Of a stretch of 64,000 nucleotides of DNA, positions 22,520 to 31,738 are shown one piece after another. The stretch comes from Microbacterium luticocti DSM 19459 (GTDB taxonomy: Bacteria; Actinomycetota; Actinomycetes; Actinomycetales; Microbacteriaceae): contig NZ_KE383824.1 in the NCBI RefSeq assembly GCF_000422405.1, positions 29,342 to 93,341 on the forward strand. The letters are read 5' to 3'. The notes beneath the pieces were generated by a model. The model was not told where the DNA came from and made no database searches. It saw only the letters and a list, made by a program, of their open reading frames with translations. Positions within the stretch are counted from its first letter, which is position 1, and each line of letters begins with the position of its first letter. The translations under genes were made by a program, and so were the position numbers.

Positions 22520-25168
22520 ATGCCCCACTCGAAACGCACGGCCGCTGGCGTGGCCGGCGGCCTGCTGGGCCTGGTCGGTCTGAGCGCCGTCGCCGGCGTG
22601 CTGATCACCGCGACGGTCACCCCCGCCGTGGCCGTCACCAGCGCCGCCGCCACCAGCGCGATCGACATGTTCAACAACCTGCCGAGCGTGCTGACCATCG
22701 ACAAGCTGATCCTGCCGTCGACGATCTACTACAAGAACGACAAGGGCCAGTACGTGGGCGACGCCACCTACCTGGACCAGAACCGCACGCCGGTGAAGTT
22801 CGACGAGATCGCGCCGGTCATGTACGACGCGCTCCTTTCCAGCGAAGACCCGCGCTTCTACGAGCACGGCGGCGTCGACCTGATCGGAACGACACGTGCG
22901 ATCCTGTCGAACCTGAAGGGCGGTCAGACCCAGGGCGGTTCGTCGATCAGCCAGCAGTACGTGAAGAACGTGCTCGTGCAGCAGTGCGACTGGGAGGCGA
23001 CCAACGACAAGGAGCTCAATGACTGCTGGGTGAAGGCCACCGACGCCGAGGGCGTCGACGGCTACCAGCGCAAGCTGCAAGAGATGCGGTACGCGATCAC
23101 CCTCGAGCAGCGGTACTCGAAGGACGAGATCCTGCTCGGGTACATGAACATCGCGAACTTCGGCGGCACCACCTACGGCATCGAGGCCGCCGCGCAGCGC
23201 TACTTCGGGGTGCACGCGAAGGATCTGAGCCTGTCGCAGGCGTCGGCGTTGGCCGGCATCGTGCAGAACCCGAACACCTACCGCCTCGACATGCCCGGCG
23301 GCACGACCACCAACAGCAAGGGCGAAGCGGTCAACGGTAAAGACGACCACTACTCACTGACCAAGAAGCGTCAGGAATACGTGCTGGACCGCATGCTCGC
23401 CGACGGCAAGATCACGCAGAAGCAGCATGACGAGGCGTACAAGGCGCCGATCGTGCCGAAGGTGACCGAGGTGCAGACCGGGTGCGCGAAGAGCTTCGCA
23501 CCGTACTTCTGCGCGTACGTGACGGCGACCGTGTTGAACGAGCCCGCGTTCGGAGCCACCACCGCGGAACGTGAACAGCTCTTGCACCGCGGCGGCCTGA
23601 AGATCTACACCACGCTCGATGCCAAGGTGCAGACCGCCGCGCAGAACGCTCAGAACAAGTACGTCCCCGCCTCCGTCGCCGGAAAGAACTTCGGGTCGAC
23701 ATCGGTGACCATCGAGGCCTCGACCGGCCGAGTGCTCTCGATCGCCCAGAACACGAAGTACGTGGCAGCCGGCAAGAAGAAGAACGGTGAGTCCGCGATC
23801 GTGTTCGCCGGTTCCCGGGATGTCGGCGGCTCGAACGGCTTCAACGCAGGATCGACGTTCAAGCTGTTCACCCTGCTGGACTGGCTCGAGAAGGGCCATT
23901 CCCTCAACCAGCTCGTCGACGGCCGCAACCGCGTCATCTCGACCTGGAAAGACGACTGCGTCGCCGGCGGCACGTGGACGGCATCCGCCGACGTGAAGAA
24001 CTTCAACAGACAACGCGGATACTTCGGGACCCCGAAGCAGTTCACCGCGCAGTCGTTGAACACCGGCTTCCTCGGGATGGCCGCACAACTCGACCTGTGC
24101 GACATCGGCAAGATGGCCGAACGTCTCGGCGTCACCCGCGGTGACGGTTCGCCGATTCCGCTGACCAGCGACGGCACGAGCTCCGACCCGACGAAGAACC
24201 CCGCCCCGTACGAGGTGATCGGCTCGGACAACGTGTCGCCGATGGCGATGGCGGCGGCGTACGCGACCGTGGCGAACAAGGGTGTCTACTGCCAGCCGCG
24301 GGTGATCGACAAGGTCACCGATTCGGACGGCAACGAGCTCACGGTGCCCGAGCAAGACTGCAAGCAGGTGATCGATCCGAAGGTCGCCGCCACCGCGGCG
24401 TACGCGCTGCAGGGCGTCATGAAGGGCGGCGGGTCCGGTGCGGCCGGAAACCCGTGGGACGGAACACCGCTGATCGGTAAGACCGGTACGCACGAGGAGT
24501 TCCAGACCTGGCTCATCACCTCGAACACAAAGGTGACCACGGCGAACTGGGTGGGAAGCGTGTCGGGGCGGATCGACCTGTTCCACCAGTACTACAAGGG
24601 CAACGCGCTCTCGAACCTGCGTTACGTGCTCGGCCGCACCATCCAGGGAACGGTCGACAAGCTGTACCCGGGTGGCCAGTTCCCGCAGCCCGACTCGAAC
24701 CTCACCCGTCAGGTGCTGGTGAACCTGCCGAACGTGGTGGGCATGTCGGTGAAGGATGCCACCAGCAAGCTCGAGTCGGCCGGATTCCAGGTGACCGTGG
24801 GCAGCGAGGTCGACTCCGATCAGCCGAAGGGCACGATCGCCGAGCAGAACCCCGGCGCCGGTCGCGTCGCCGCCGGCACGAACGTGACGATCAGCCCGAG
24901 CAACGGCAAGGGCATCTCGATCCCGGACGTGTCGGGCCGCGCCCCCGACGAAGCGGTCGCCATGCTGCGGGCATCCGGATTCGGCAGCGTCGACACGCAG
25001 TGCGTCGTCACCGCCGACGGTGACGGACGCGTGACCGGCACCGATCCCGGTTCGGGCACCGTCGCGGGCCCCAACACCAAGATCACCGTGAGGTACGCGT
25101 CACCCGAGTGCGGTCGCGGCGGCGGCGACCGACCCGACAGGCCCGGCAAGGGCAACGGCCGCGGTTGA
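22520..25168 (+). CDS. Bifunctional class A penicillin-binding protein with two PASTA domains
   Basis: Peptidoglycan glycosyltransferase and transpeptidase, 882 aa, membrane-anchored by a helix at about 11-31. The GT51 domain has SSEDPRFYEHGG with the catalytic Glu, GGSSISQQYVKN and RKLQEMRYAITLEQRYSKDEIL. The transpeptidase motifs are STFK at about 445, SLN at about 511 and KTGT at about 654. Two C-terminal PASTA domains follow (VNLPNVVGMSVKDATSKLES and ISIPDVSGRAPDEAVAMLRA), which sense muropeptides. The start at ATG 22520 is 7 nt from TACGAT (22507-22512), so it is probably leaderless. The stop overlaps the start of the next gene. Confidence 0.95.
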   Translation: MPHSKRTAAGVAGGLLGLVGLSAVAGVLITATVTPAVAVTSAAATSAIDMFNNLPSVLTIDKLILPSTIYYKNDKGQYVGDATYLDQNRTPVKFDEIAPVMYDALLSSEDPRFYEHGGVDLIGTTRAILSNLKGGQTQGGSSISQQYVKNVLVQQCDWEATNDKELNDCWVKATDAEGVDGYQRKLQEMRYAITLEQRYSKDEILLGYMNIANFGGTTYGIEAAAQRYFGVHAKDLSLSQASALAGIVQNPNTYRLDMPGGTTTNSKGEAVNGKDDHYSLTKKRQEYVLDRMLADGKITQKQHDEAYKAPIVPKVTEVQTGCAKSFAPYFCAYVTATVLNEPAFGATTAEREQLLHRGGLKIYTTLDAKVQTAAQNAQNKYVPASVAGKNFGSTSVTIEASTGRVLSIAQNTKYVAAGKKKNGESAIVFAGSRDVGGSNGFNAGSTFKLFTLLDWLEKGHSLNQLVDGRNRVISTWKDDCVAGGTWTASADVKNFNRQRGYFGTPKQFTAQSLNTGFLGMAAQLDLCDIGKMAERLGVTRGDGSPIPLTSDGTSSDPTKNPAPYEVIGSDNVSPMAMAAAYATVANKGVYCQPRVIDKVTDSDGNELTVPEQDCKQVIDPKVAATAAYALQGVMKGGGSGAAGNPWDGTPLIGKTGTHEEFQTWLITSNTKVTTANWVGSVSGRIDLFHQYYKGNALSNLRYVLGRTIQGTVDKLYPGGQFPQPDSNLTRQVLVNLPNVVGMSVKDATSKLESAGFQVTVGSEVDSDQPKGTIAEQNPGAGRVAAGTNVTISPSNGKGISIPDVSGRAPDEAVAMLRASGFGSVDTQCVVTADGDGRVTGTDPGSGTVAGPNTKITVRYASPECGRGGGDRPDRPGKGNGRG

Positions 25169-26094
25169 CCGGCTCACACATCGCACGCACCGCCCTCATC
25201 GCGCTCGGCGCGGTGGGGGCGGTCGGCGCGGGCGCGGCGATCTGGGGCGTCGGCATCGAACGGCACCTGTACACGGTGCGACGGCACGAGGTGCGCATGC
25301 TGCCGCCGGGTGCCCGGCCGCTGCGCATCCTGCACCTGTCGGACGCGCACATGGCGCCCTGGCAGCACCGCAAACAGCGGTGGATCGCGTCGTTGGCGGC
25401 GCTGCGGCCCGACGTCGTCGTGAACACCGGCGACAACCTGGGCCACGTCGACGGGCTCGCCGGCCTGCGCCCGGCGCTCGCCCCGTTCCGCGGCATCCCC
25501 GGCGTGTTCGTGCACGGGTCGAACGACCATGTCGCGCCGTCGCCGCGCAACCCGTTCAAGTACCTGATGGGCCCGTCCGATCACGTGGTCGAGGCCGAGC
25601 CGATGGATGCCACCGAGCTCGACTCATTCCTCACCGACGACCTCGGCTGGCGAGACATCGACAACGCCGCCGCGACGATCGAGTCCGCAGGGCTGCGCAT
25701 CGACACCTTCGGCGTGAGCGACGCGCACCGCGACTGGGACCGGCTCGACGTGCTGCCCGACGCGATCGCCGGGCTCGGCGGCGGAGCCGACCTGACGTGG
25801 GGCGTCACGCACGCGCCGTACCGCCGGGTGCTCGACGCGTTCGTCGACCTCGGCGCCGAAGCCATCTTCGCCGGGCACACGCACGGCGGACAGGTGCGGG
25901 TGCCGTTCTCGCCCCGGGCGCTGGTGGCCAACTGCGACATCCCGCTCGAGAAGGCCCGGGGCCTGAGCGAGTGGACCCACGACGGCCGCACCGTGCCGCT
26001 GAACGTGAGCGCCGGCATCGGCCACTCCATCTATGCGCCGGTGCGCTTCGGGTGCCGGCCCGAGGCATCCCTCATCACGCTGCTGCCGCGGTAG
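25165..26094 (+). CDS. Membrane-anchored metallophosphoesterase
   Basis: A calcineurin-like phosphoesterase, 309 aa, with an N-terminal hydrophobic anchor (IALGAVGAVGAGAAIWGVGI). The metal-binding motifs are HLSDAHM, VNTGDNL, HGSNDHV in place of GNH(D/E), VTHAPYR and AGHTHGGQV. The GSNDH form is usual for the YkuE-like actinobacterial group next to PBP genes. The substrate is unknown; membrane-associated phosphoesters of lipid or cell-wall intermediates are plausible from context. The TTG start at 25165 overlaps the PBP stop (TTGA), so translation is coupled to the PBP gene. Confidence 0.87.
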   Translation: MTGSHIARTALIALGAVGAVGAGAAIWGVGIERHLYTVRRHEVRMLPPGARPLRILHLSDAHMAPWQHRKQRWIASLAALRPDVVVNTGDNLGHVDGLAGLRPALAPFRGIPGVFVHGSNDHVAPSPRNPFKYLMGPSDHVVEAEPMDATELDSFLTDDLGWRDIDNAAATIESAGLRIDTFGVSDAHRDWDRLDVLPDAIAGLGGGADLTWGVTHAPYRRVLDAFVDLGAEAIFAGHTHGGQVRVPFSPRALVANCDIPLEKARGLSEWTHDGRTVPLNVSAGIGHSIYAPVRFGCRPEASLITLLPR

Positions 26095-26134
26095 CGCTCT
26101 GCCCGACCGATTCGGAGCATCCCGCTCGATCGGG

Positions 26135-26140
26135 TAGACT
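26135..26140 (+). promoter_or_regulatory. tRNA-Pro promoter -10 box
   Basis: TAGACT lies 14 nt before the tRNA 5' end; TTCGGA at 26111-26116 is a possible -35 element with an 18-bp spacer. Confidence 0.5.
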
Positions 26141-26154
26141 CGAACAGTTGCCAC

Positions 26155-26231
<77 letters not shown>

Positions 26232-26234
26232 ATC

Positions 26235-26260
26235 AAGGGCTCCACCGCGGTGGGGCCCTT
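26235..26260 (+). terminator. Terminator after tRNA-Pro
   Basis: Nearly perfect 12-bp arms (AAGGGCTCCACC and GGTGGGGCCCTT, one mismatch) around a 2-nt centre, 3-5 nt after the CCA end. Confidence 0.6.
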
Positions 26261-26278
26261 GTCGTCGAGAGGACCGAG

Positions 26279-27046
26279 ATGCCGACACCACGCCTGGTCG
26301 CGTTCGACCTGGACGACACCCTCGCCCCGTCGAAGAGCGCCATCGACCCCCGCATCGGCGACCTGCTGGTGCGGCTGGCCGAACGGGTCGAGGTGGCCAT
26401 CATCTCGGGCGGGCAGCTCGCCCAGTTCACGGCGCAGGTGGTCGATCGGCTGCCCGACGCGCCCGCACGCGTGCGTCACCGCATCCATCTGCTGCCCACC
26501 TGCGGCACGCAGTACTACCGGCTCACCGCCGACGGCGTCGCCACCGTCTATGCGCACGCGCTGAGCGACGACGAGAAGGCGCGCGCTCTGGCCGCGGTGG
26601 AGGAGGAGGCGAGGCGGCTCGGGTACTGGGAGTCGCAGACCTGGGGGCCCATCCTCGAGGACCGCGCCTCGCAGATCACCTTCTCGGCGCTCGGACAGCA
26701 GGCGCCCCTCGACGCCAAGTCGGCGTGGGATCCCACCGGCGAGAAGAAGAACGCCCTGCGCGCCGCGGTCGCCGCACGCCTGCCCGACCTCGAGGTGCGC
26801 AGCGGCGGATCGACGAGCGTCGACATCACGCACCGCGGCATCGACAAGGCGTACGGGATGCGGCAGCTGGCCGAGCAGACCGGCATCGGCCTCGACGACA
26901 TGCTGTTCGTCGGCGACCGCCTCGACCCCGACGGCAACGACTACCCGGTGCTCGCCCTCGGCGTCGCCTGCCGCGCCGTCGACGGCTGGGAGGACACCGC
27001 GGTGCTGCTCGAAGAGCTGATCCCCACCCTGCCCGCCGGCCGGTGA
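26279..27046 (+). CDS. HAD-superfamily (class IIB) hydrolase, phosphomannomutase-like
   Basis: A 255-aa HAD phosphatase of the Cof/PMM type. Motif I is FDLDDTLAPSK, motif II IISGG, and motif IV GDRLDPDGNDYP; the IIB cap lies between motifs II and III. ITHRGIDKAYGMRQLAEQTG holds the conserved Lys of motif III. It resembles eukaryotic-type phosphomannomutase in layout (LVRLAERVEVAIISGG, TCGTQYYRL), but that activity is not established from sequence. The start at ATG 26279 has GAGAGGA upstream. Convergent with lldD, with palindromic repeats between the two. Confidence 0.82.
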   Translation: MPTPRLVAFDLDDTLAPSKSAIDPRIGDLLVRLAERVEVAIISGGQLAQFTAQVVDRLPDAPARVRHRIHLLPTCGTQYYRLTADGVATVYAHALSDDEKARALAAVEEEARRLGYWESQTWGPILEDRASQITFSALGQQAPLDAKSAWDPTGEKKNALRAAVAARLPDLEVRSGGSTSVDITHRGIDKAYGMRQLAEQTGIGLDDMLFVGDRLDPDGNDYPVLALGVACRAVDGWEDTAVLLEELIPTLPAGR

Positions 27047-27126
27047 CAGGCGGCACCGGGGTGGGCGCGGGCGTTTCGACCCGCTGCGCGCCCTCCACGG
27101 CCGGGGCGGCGTGGGGCGCCGGGAGC

Positions 27127-27243
27127 GTGTCTCACAACATGCGGGTCCGGGCTGCGGCATCCCACACCTTCTGAGACACGCGACGGCGGGATGTCTCACA
27201 AAACGCGACCTGGAAGGCTCGCAGCCCGCATCTTCTGAGACAT
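27127..27243. repeat. Two 54-bp palindromic intergenic repeats, copies C and D
   Basis: Copy C (27127-27180) and copy D (27191-27243) have the ends TGTCTCACAA at the left and CTTCTGAGACA at the right, the same element as copies A and B at 12701-12817. The period is 64 bp. They lie between the convergent HAD and lldD genes. The middles differ between copies, while the ends and the overall length are conserved, which suggests a selected hairpin or a mobile short palindrome. A further GC-rich inverted segment (27247-27275) follows. Confidence 0.7.
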
Positions 27244-27302
27244 CCCCCGGTGCCGGCCGGTGACCGGTGCCGGCCGACGACACGACGCCGGCCGACGGCG
27301 CG

Positions 27303-28589
27303 TCAGCGCGCGGCGGACGCCTTCGGCCGTGCCGTGCGGGGTGCGCGAGCCGGCGCCGACCCGACCGGAGTCAGCCGCGTGAGCTGCGTCACGTGGCGCG
27401 GCTGAAGCTCGGCCAGCGACGAGACGCCCAGCAGCTTCATGGTGCGCTCGATCTCGCTGCGCAGGATCGCGATGGTGCGGTCCACGCCCGCCCGGCCGCC
27501 CGCCATCAGTCCGTACAGGTACGCGCGGCCGATCAGCGTGAACTTCGCGCCGAGGGCGATGGATGCCACGATGTCGGCGCCGTTCATGATGCCGGTGTCG
27601 ATCATCACGGTGGCGTCCTTGCCGACCTCGCGCACCACCTCGGGCAGCAACCGGAACGGGATCGGCGCCCGGTCGAGCTGACGGCCGCCGTGGTTGGAGA
27701 GCACGATGCCGTCGACGCCCAACTCGACCAGCTTCTTCGAGTCCTCGACGTTCTGCACGCCCTTGATCACGATCTTGCCCGGCCACAGCTCGCGGATCAC
27801 GGTCAGGTCGTCGTACGAGATGGTCGGGTCCATCGCGGCATCCAGCAGCTCGCCCACGGTGCCGCCGGTCGAGCTCAGCGACGCGAACTCGAGCTTCGGC
27901 GTGGTGAGGAAGTCGATCCACCACCACGGCCGCGGGATCGCGTTGACGATCGTGCCCAGGGTCAGCTGCGGCGGGATCGAGAAGCCGTTGCGCTTGTCGC
28001 GCAGCCGCGCCCCCGCCACCGGGGTGTCGACGGTGAAGAACAGCGTGTCGAACCCGGCCTCGGCCGCCCGCCGGGTCAGCCCGTACGAGATCTCGCGGTC
28101 GCGCATCACGTACAGCTGGAACCAGTTGCGCCCGTGCGGGTTCGCCTTCTTCACGTCCTCGATCGACGTGGTGCCCAGGGTCGAGAGGGTGAACGGGATG
28201 CCGGCGGCCCCGGCCGCGCCCGCGCCGGCGATCTCGCCCTCGGTCTGCATGAGCCGGGTGAACCCGGTCGGCGCGATGCCGAACGGCAGCGCCGACGGGC
28301 CGCCCAGGATCTCGCACGACGTGTCGACGGTGGGTGCCGGCCTCAGGATGCCGGGGTGGAACTCGACGTCTTCGAACGCCTGCCGCGCCCGCGCGATCGA
28401 CAGTTCACCCTCGGCGGCCCCGTCGGTGTAGTCGAACGCCGCCTTGGGAGTGCGGCGTTTGGCGATCGTGCGCAGATCCCAGATCGTGAGCGCGCTCTCG
28501 AGCCGGCGCTTCTTCGCGTTGAGTTCGGGCTTCTTGAACTGCATCAGCTCGAACATCTCGTGCAGGTTCGGCAGTTGTCTGGTGACCAT
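27303..28589 (-). CDS. lldD: FMN-dependent L-lactate dehydrogenase (alpha-hydroxy acid dehydrogenase)
   Basis: Oxidises L-lactate to pyruvate and passes electrons to the respiratory chain. The 428-aa protein has the FMN/substrate signature [12 protein letters not shown] with the catalytic His, [32 protein letters not shown], and [21 protein letters not shown] for phosphate binding. It has an N-terminal extension and an Ala/Arg-rich tail relative to the core. The start at ATG 28589 has GAGAGGA in the right place. It lies 9 nt downstream of lldR and is co-transcribed with it. No lactate permease is present in the window. Confidence 0.92.
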   Translation of the reverse strand: MVTRQLPNLHEMFELMQFKKPELNAKKRRLESALTIWDLRTIAKRRTPKAAFDYTDGAAEGELSIARARQAFEDVEFHPGILRPAPTVDTSCEILGGPSALPFGIAPTGFTRLMQTEGEIAGAGAAGAAGIPFTLSTLGTTSIEDVKKANPHGRNWFQLYVMRDREISYGLTRRAAEAGFDTLFFTVDTPVAGARLRDKRNGFSIPPQLTLGTIVNAIPRPWWWIDFLTTPKLEFASLSSTGGTVGELLDAAMDPTISYDDLTVIRELWPGKIVIKGVQNVEDSKKLVELGVDGIVLSNHGGRQLDRAPIPFRLLPEVVREVGKDATVMIDTGIMNGADIVASIALGAKFTLIGRAYLYGLMAGGRAGVDRTIAILRSEIERTMKLLGVSSLAELQPRHVTQLTRLTPVGSAPARAPRTARPKASAAR

Positions 28590-28598
28590 GGGGTCCTC

Positions 28599-29342
28599 TC
28601 AATCGCGGGTGAGCCCGGCGTGGGCGTGGTAGCCGGTGATGTGGTCGTCGACCAGCCGCACCGCCAGCTCGGGATCGCCGACGGCGATCGCGTCGACGAT
28701 CTGTCGGTGCTGGGCGCGCAGGCCGGTGACGGTGTCGTTCCAGTCCGGCACGCGGGCGGCGCCGGCCAGCACGTACGATTCGATCGCGGTGCGCAGGCCC
28801 GCCATCATCGCGGCCACGACCGTGTTGCCGGATGCCTCGGCCAGTGCCAGATGGAACTGTGCGTCCAGCGCCAGGAACTCCGCGGGTGTCAGGCCGGTGG
28901 CATCCATCGCCTGAAGCACCGCGCGCGCCTCGGCGAGCGCGTCGTCTTCGCGCTCCCCCGTCCGACGCGCCGCTCCGATGCGCGCGGCGAGATCGCCGGC
29001 GACGGCCGTCTCGAGGATGCGGCGGGTGCGCACGACGTCGTCGATCTCGAAGCCCTGCGCGGCCACCTGCAGGCGCAGCAGCGCCGACATGCCGCCTTGC
29101 GGGGTGGCGATCACGATCGCACCGGACGTGGGGCCCGATCCGGTGGCGGTGCGGATCAGCCCCAGCACGTCGAGCACGCGCAGCGCCTCACGCACGCTGG
29201 AACGGCCGACACCCAGGGACGCCGCCAGCTCGCGCTCGGGCGGCAGATGATCGCCCGGGCGCAGCGCGCCCTCGAGCAGGTCGGTCTCGATCTTCTCGAG
29301 CACGACGCGCCAGGCGCGCGCGGGCGCGGCTTCGCCTCTCAC
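28599..29342 (-). CDS. lldR: GntR-family (FadR subfamily) regulator of lactate utilisation
   Basis: A 247-aa regulator. The winged HTH is at PPERELAASLGVGRSSVREALRVLDVLG; the FadR-type all-helical effector domain follows (VVRTRRILETAVAGDL, FLALDAQFHLALAEASGN, QHRQIVDAIAVGD), with the metal-binding Asp and His residues of that fold. It is expected to repress lldR-lldD and to release DNA when lactate binds. Two perfect TGGTC-N-GACCA operators overlap its own promoter (29354-29395). GTG 29342 has AAGGAG 5 nt upstream. The position just before lldD is the main support for its role. Confidence 0.88.
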   Translation of the reverse strand: MRGEAAPARAWRVVLEKIETDLLEGALRPGDHLPPERELAASLGVGRSSVREALRVLDVLGLIRTATGSGPTSGAIVIATPQGGMSALLRLQVAAQGFEIDDVVRTRRILETAVAGDLAARIGAARRTGEREDDALAEARAVLQAMDATGLTPAEFLALDAQFHLALAEASGNTVVAAMMAGLRTAIESYVLAGAARVPDWNDTVTGLRAQHRQIVDAIAVGDPELAVRLVDDHITGYHAHAGLTRD

Positions 29343-29353
29343 ACGGACTCCTT

Positions 29354-29395
29354 CTGTGGTCCGACCACAGTACCGCGTGTGGTCAGACCACGCAA
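29354..29395 (-). promoter_or_regulatory. lldR-lldD promoter with two GntR/FadR operators
   Basis: Promoter boxes on the minus strand: TTGCGT (29390-29395) and TACTGT (29367-29372) with a 17-bp spacer. Operator 1 is a perfect 17-bp palindrome (8-1-8) at 29354-29370 with core TGTGGTCCGACCACA and covers the -10 and the start. Operator 2, core GTGGTCAGACCAC (29379-29391), sits in the spacer. Their centres are 23 bp apart, about two helical turns, so two dimers can bind the same face. Confidence 0.75.
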
Positions 29396-29420
29396 CGTGG
29401 GGTGCCCTGCGCGCTCGGGC

Positions 29421-29480
29421 TGGGCCGGCTGCGGCCGGGTGCGGCCGGGTAGGGCCGGTTACGGCCGCGTGCGGCCGAGC
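29421..29480. repeat. Six tandem 10-bp repeats upstream of the lldR promoter
   Basis: Six consecutive decamers vary around GCGGCCGGGT, starting exactly every 10 bp from 29421. The unit is one helical turn. It lies about 25 bp upstream of the lldR -35 box and before the AsnC stop at 29522. Confidence 0.65.
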
Positions 29481-29521
29481 GGGGTTCCCCGCGCGCCCTG
29501 GTGCGACCCGCTGCGGTCGGC

Positions 29522-30496
29522 TCAGACCGGCTCGGGCGCCCCGTCGCGGTAGCGCACCGTGCTGCGCTTGAAGATGCGCAGCACCGGCGAGGCCACCACC
29601 TGCCGCACACCGTCGTGCGCGGCGATCGCCCGCAGCGATTCGTGCAACTCGGTGCGGTCGCGGTTCGCCAGTTGCGCATACAGCAGACCGCCGTCCGACG
29701 AGACCCAGCGCGCCTCGGCCCGTGCCGCGACCGCGACACCGACCTGCTCGAGCGCGGCGGGCACGGCCTGAACGGTCACCACGGTCTCGACCGGGTACCC
29801 CAGCAGCGCCGGGTCGACCACGGCGCGGATGCGCACCTGACCGCGGGCCAATGCCGCGTCCAGGCGGCGGCTGGCCGTGGACTTCGACAGCCCGAGTCCC
29901 GACGCCAGCTCTTCGACGGTCGCCCGTCCGTTGCGCGCGAGCAGCCCGATGAGCGCACGGGTGGTCTCGTCAGGCGAACGGTAGTCGTCCCAGCCGGCCA
30001 ACAGCGAGTCCTCGCTCTCGCGCAGGGCCTGCAGCTGATCGGCGTCGAGGATCGGCGGCGCCCACCCCGACACCGTGCGGTGGAACTGCAGCTGCGGGCG
30101 GGCGTCGATGTCGGTGACCCCTCGCACCTGCGCGCAGTCGTCGAGGATGCCGGCCAGCTCGCCGCGCGAGTGGAAGTACTCCCCCACCACCTCGGCGGGC
30201 CCGGCCAGCCCGCTCACCCAGGTGGAGCGCGAATGGTCGGCCATGCGCTCGCCCACCGCGGCCAGCGCTGACGGCGCACCGCGCACCCGCAGGAACGTGG
30301 CCTCGCCATCGGGCAGATTGCGCGGGTCGCCCTGTGCGTGGATGCGCACGGCCCCGCGCTCCAGCAGCGCGGCGCCGTGCCGGGCGATGCGCCGCTCGGT
30401 CTCGCCGAGGACGGCCGCGATGCGGCGCCACGACGCGCGTCCGTCGCGCAGCAGCGCCGCGGCGATGCGCCGGTCGAGGTCGCCGAGGGGCCTCAC
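29522..30496 (-). CDS. Lrp/AsnC-family regulator with two HTH domains
   Basis: A 324-aa protein, twice the normal length of AsnC regulators. It is a tandem of two HTH-RAM units: the first HTH is near LDRRIAAALLRDGRASWRRI, the second near ETTRALIGLLARNGRATVEELASGLGLSKSTASRRL; each is followed by a ligand-binding-like segment. The likely ligand is an amino acid or derivative. It is the last gene of a four-gene operon with an M20 amidohydrolase (stop overlaps this GTG by 4 nt) and two membrane proteins, which suggests it senses the operon's substrate or product. Confidence 0.83.
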   Translation of the reverse strand: MRPLGDLDRRIAAALLRDGRASWRRIAAVLGETERRIARHGAALLERGAVRIHAQGDPRNLPDGEATFLRVRGAPSALAAVGERMADHSRSTWVSGLAGPAEVVGEYFHSRGELAGILDDCAQVRGVTDIDARPQLQFHRTVSGWAPPILDADQLQALRESEDSLLAGWDDYRSPDETTRALIGLLARNGRATVEELASGLGLSKSTASRRLDAALARGQVRIRAVVDPALLGYPVETVVTVQAVPAALEQVGVAVAARAEARWVSSDGGLLYAQLANRDRTELHESLRAIAAHDGVRQVVASPVLRIFKRSTVRYRDGAPEPV

Positions 30497-31734
30497 CGTG
30501 CGGCGCCCGTGCCGGCGACCTCGAGGATCGCCGCCAGCGCGGCGGTCGTTCCGGTGGTCACCGCCATCCGTGCGTCGGGCGCGAACTGGGGCGAGTGGTT
30601 GCCGGCGGGGGCCGCACCGTCATCGAACAGTGCCGGATCGAACGCGCCGAACCCCCAGAACACGCCCGGCACCCCGATCGCGTCCCACAGCCACCCGGCG
30701 TCCTCGGAGCCCATGCCGAGTGCCCGTGCGTCGACATGATCGGCGCCGAACACCCCGGCGAACACGGTGGTGAGCCGTTCGGTGAGGGCGTCGTCGTTGA
30801 CGAGCCGCGGGAACGAGTTCAGTTCTTCGACGACGGGTTCCGGCGCGCCGGATGCCGCGGCCTCGCCCGCGATGATCCGCCGGATCGCCGCGAGCACCCT
30901 GCTGCGGCTGTCTTCGTCGGGGGTGCGCACGTTCACGGTGAACTGCGCGCGGTCGGGGATGATGTTCTCCTTCAGCCCGGCGTGGAAGGTCCCCACGGTC
31001 ACCACGGCCGGGGTGCGCGGCGACAGCTCGCGCGAGACGATGGTCTGCAGCCGCAGCACCATCGCCGCCCCCAGCACGATGGGGTCGATCGAACGTTCGG
31101 GCTCGGAGCCGTGCGCCTGCCGGCCGTGCACCGTGATGCGCCAGGAGTCGGCGAGGGTCGCCATCGGTCCGGGCCTGACGATGACCGAGCCGCCCGGGGC
31201 GGGCATGACGTGCTGCGCGAACACCACGTCGGGCCGCGGCGCCCGGTCCCACAGCCCGTCGGCGACCATGGCCTTCGCGCCGTACGCGGTCTCTTCCCCG
31301 GGCTGGAAGATCAGCACCACGGTGCCATGCCACACCTCGCGGTGGGTCGACAGCATCCGTGCCGCCGTCAGCGCCGCGGTGATGTGGGTGTCGTGGCCGC
31401 AGCCGTGCATGACCGGCGCGACCTCGCCGTCGGGCAGGGTACCGGTGGCGGTGCTGGCGTACGGCAGGCCGGTCTGCTCGGCGATCGGCAGGCCGTCGGT
31501 GTCGGCACGGAAGCCGATCACCGGGCCGTCGCCGTTGCGCAACAGCCCGACCACGCCGGTGCCGCCGCAGCGGAAGTGCTCTATCCGCAGGTCGTCGAGG
31601 GCCCGCTCGATGTAGGCGGCGGTCTCGTGCTCCTGCGCCGACAGTTCGGGGTGGGCGTGCAGGTGGGTGTACATCGCCACCGCGTCGGTGATGGTCTGCT
31701 CGTCGAGGGCGATGGGCAGGGTTCTGGCGGTCAT
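30493..31734 (-). CDS. M20-family amidohydrolase (peptidase/aminoacylase type)
   Basis: A 413-aa dizinc-type amidohydrolase of the M20D group. The metal motifs are GCGHDTHITAAL, the GEETAYGA pair carrying the catalytic Glu, and HVMPAPGG with His further on; a dimerisation domain is inserted at about residues 185-300. These enzymes remove acyl groups from N-acyl amino acids or cleave amide-linked conjugates. The neighbouring membrane proteins suggest the substrate is imported by them. ATG 31734 lies 4 nt after the upstream stop, which ends in TGA TGA-like overlap DNA. Confidence 0.88.
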   Translation of the reverse strand: MTARTLPIALDEQTITDAVAMYTHLHAHPELSAQEHETAAYIERALDDLRIEHFRCGGTGVVGLLRNGDGPVIGFRADTDGLPIAEQTGLPYASTATGTLPDGEVAPVMHGCGHDTHITAALTAARMLSTHREVWHGTVVLIFQPGEETAYGAKAMVADGLWDRAPRPDVVFAQHVMPAPGGSVIVRPGPMATLADSWRITVHGRQAHGSEPERSIDPIVLGAAMVLRLQTIVSRELSPRTPAVVTVGTFHAGLKENIIPDRAQFTVNVRTPDEDSRSRVLAAIRRIIAGEAAASGAPEPVVEELNSFPRLVNDDALTERLTTVFAGVFGADHVDARALGMGSEDAGWLWDAIGVPGVFWGFGAFDPALFDDGAAPAGNHSPQFAPDARMAVTTGTTAALAAILEVAGTGAAR

Positions 31735-31738
31735 GTCA

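Noticed and set aside
29421..29480. G-quadruplex or terminator for the AsnC gene
   Set aside because: The decamers carry runs of two or three G only, and they form no stable inverted repeat; a 10-bp tandem array is the simpler reading.
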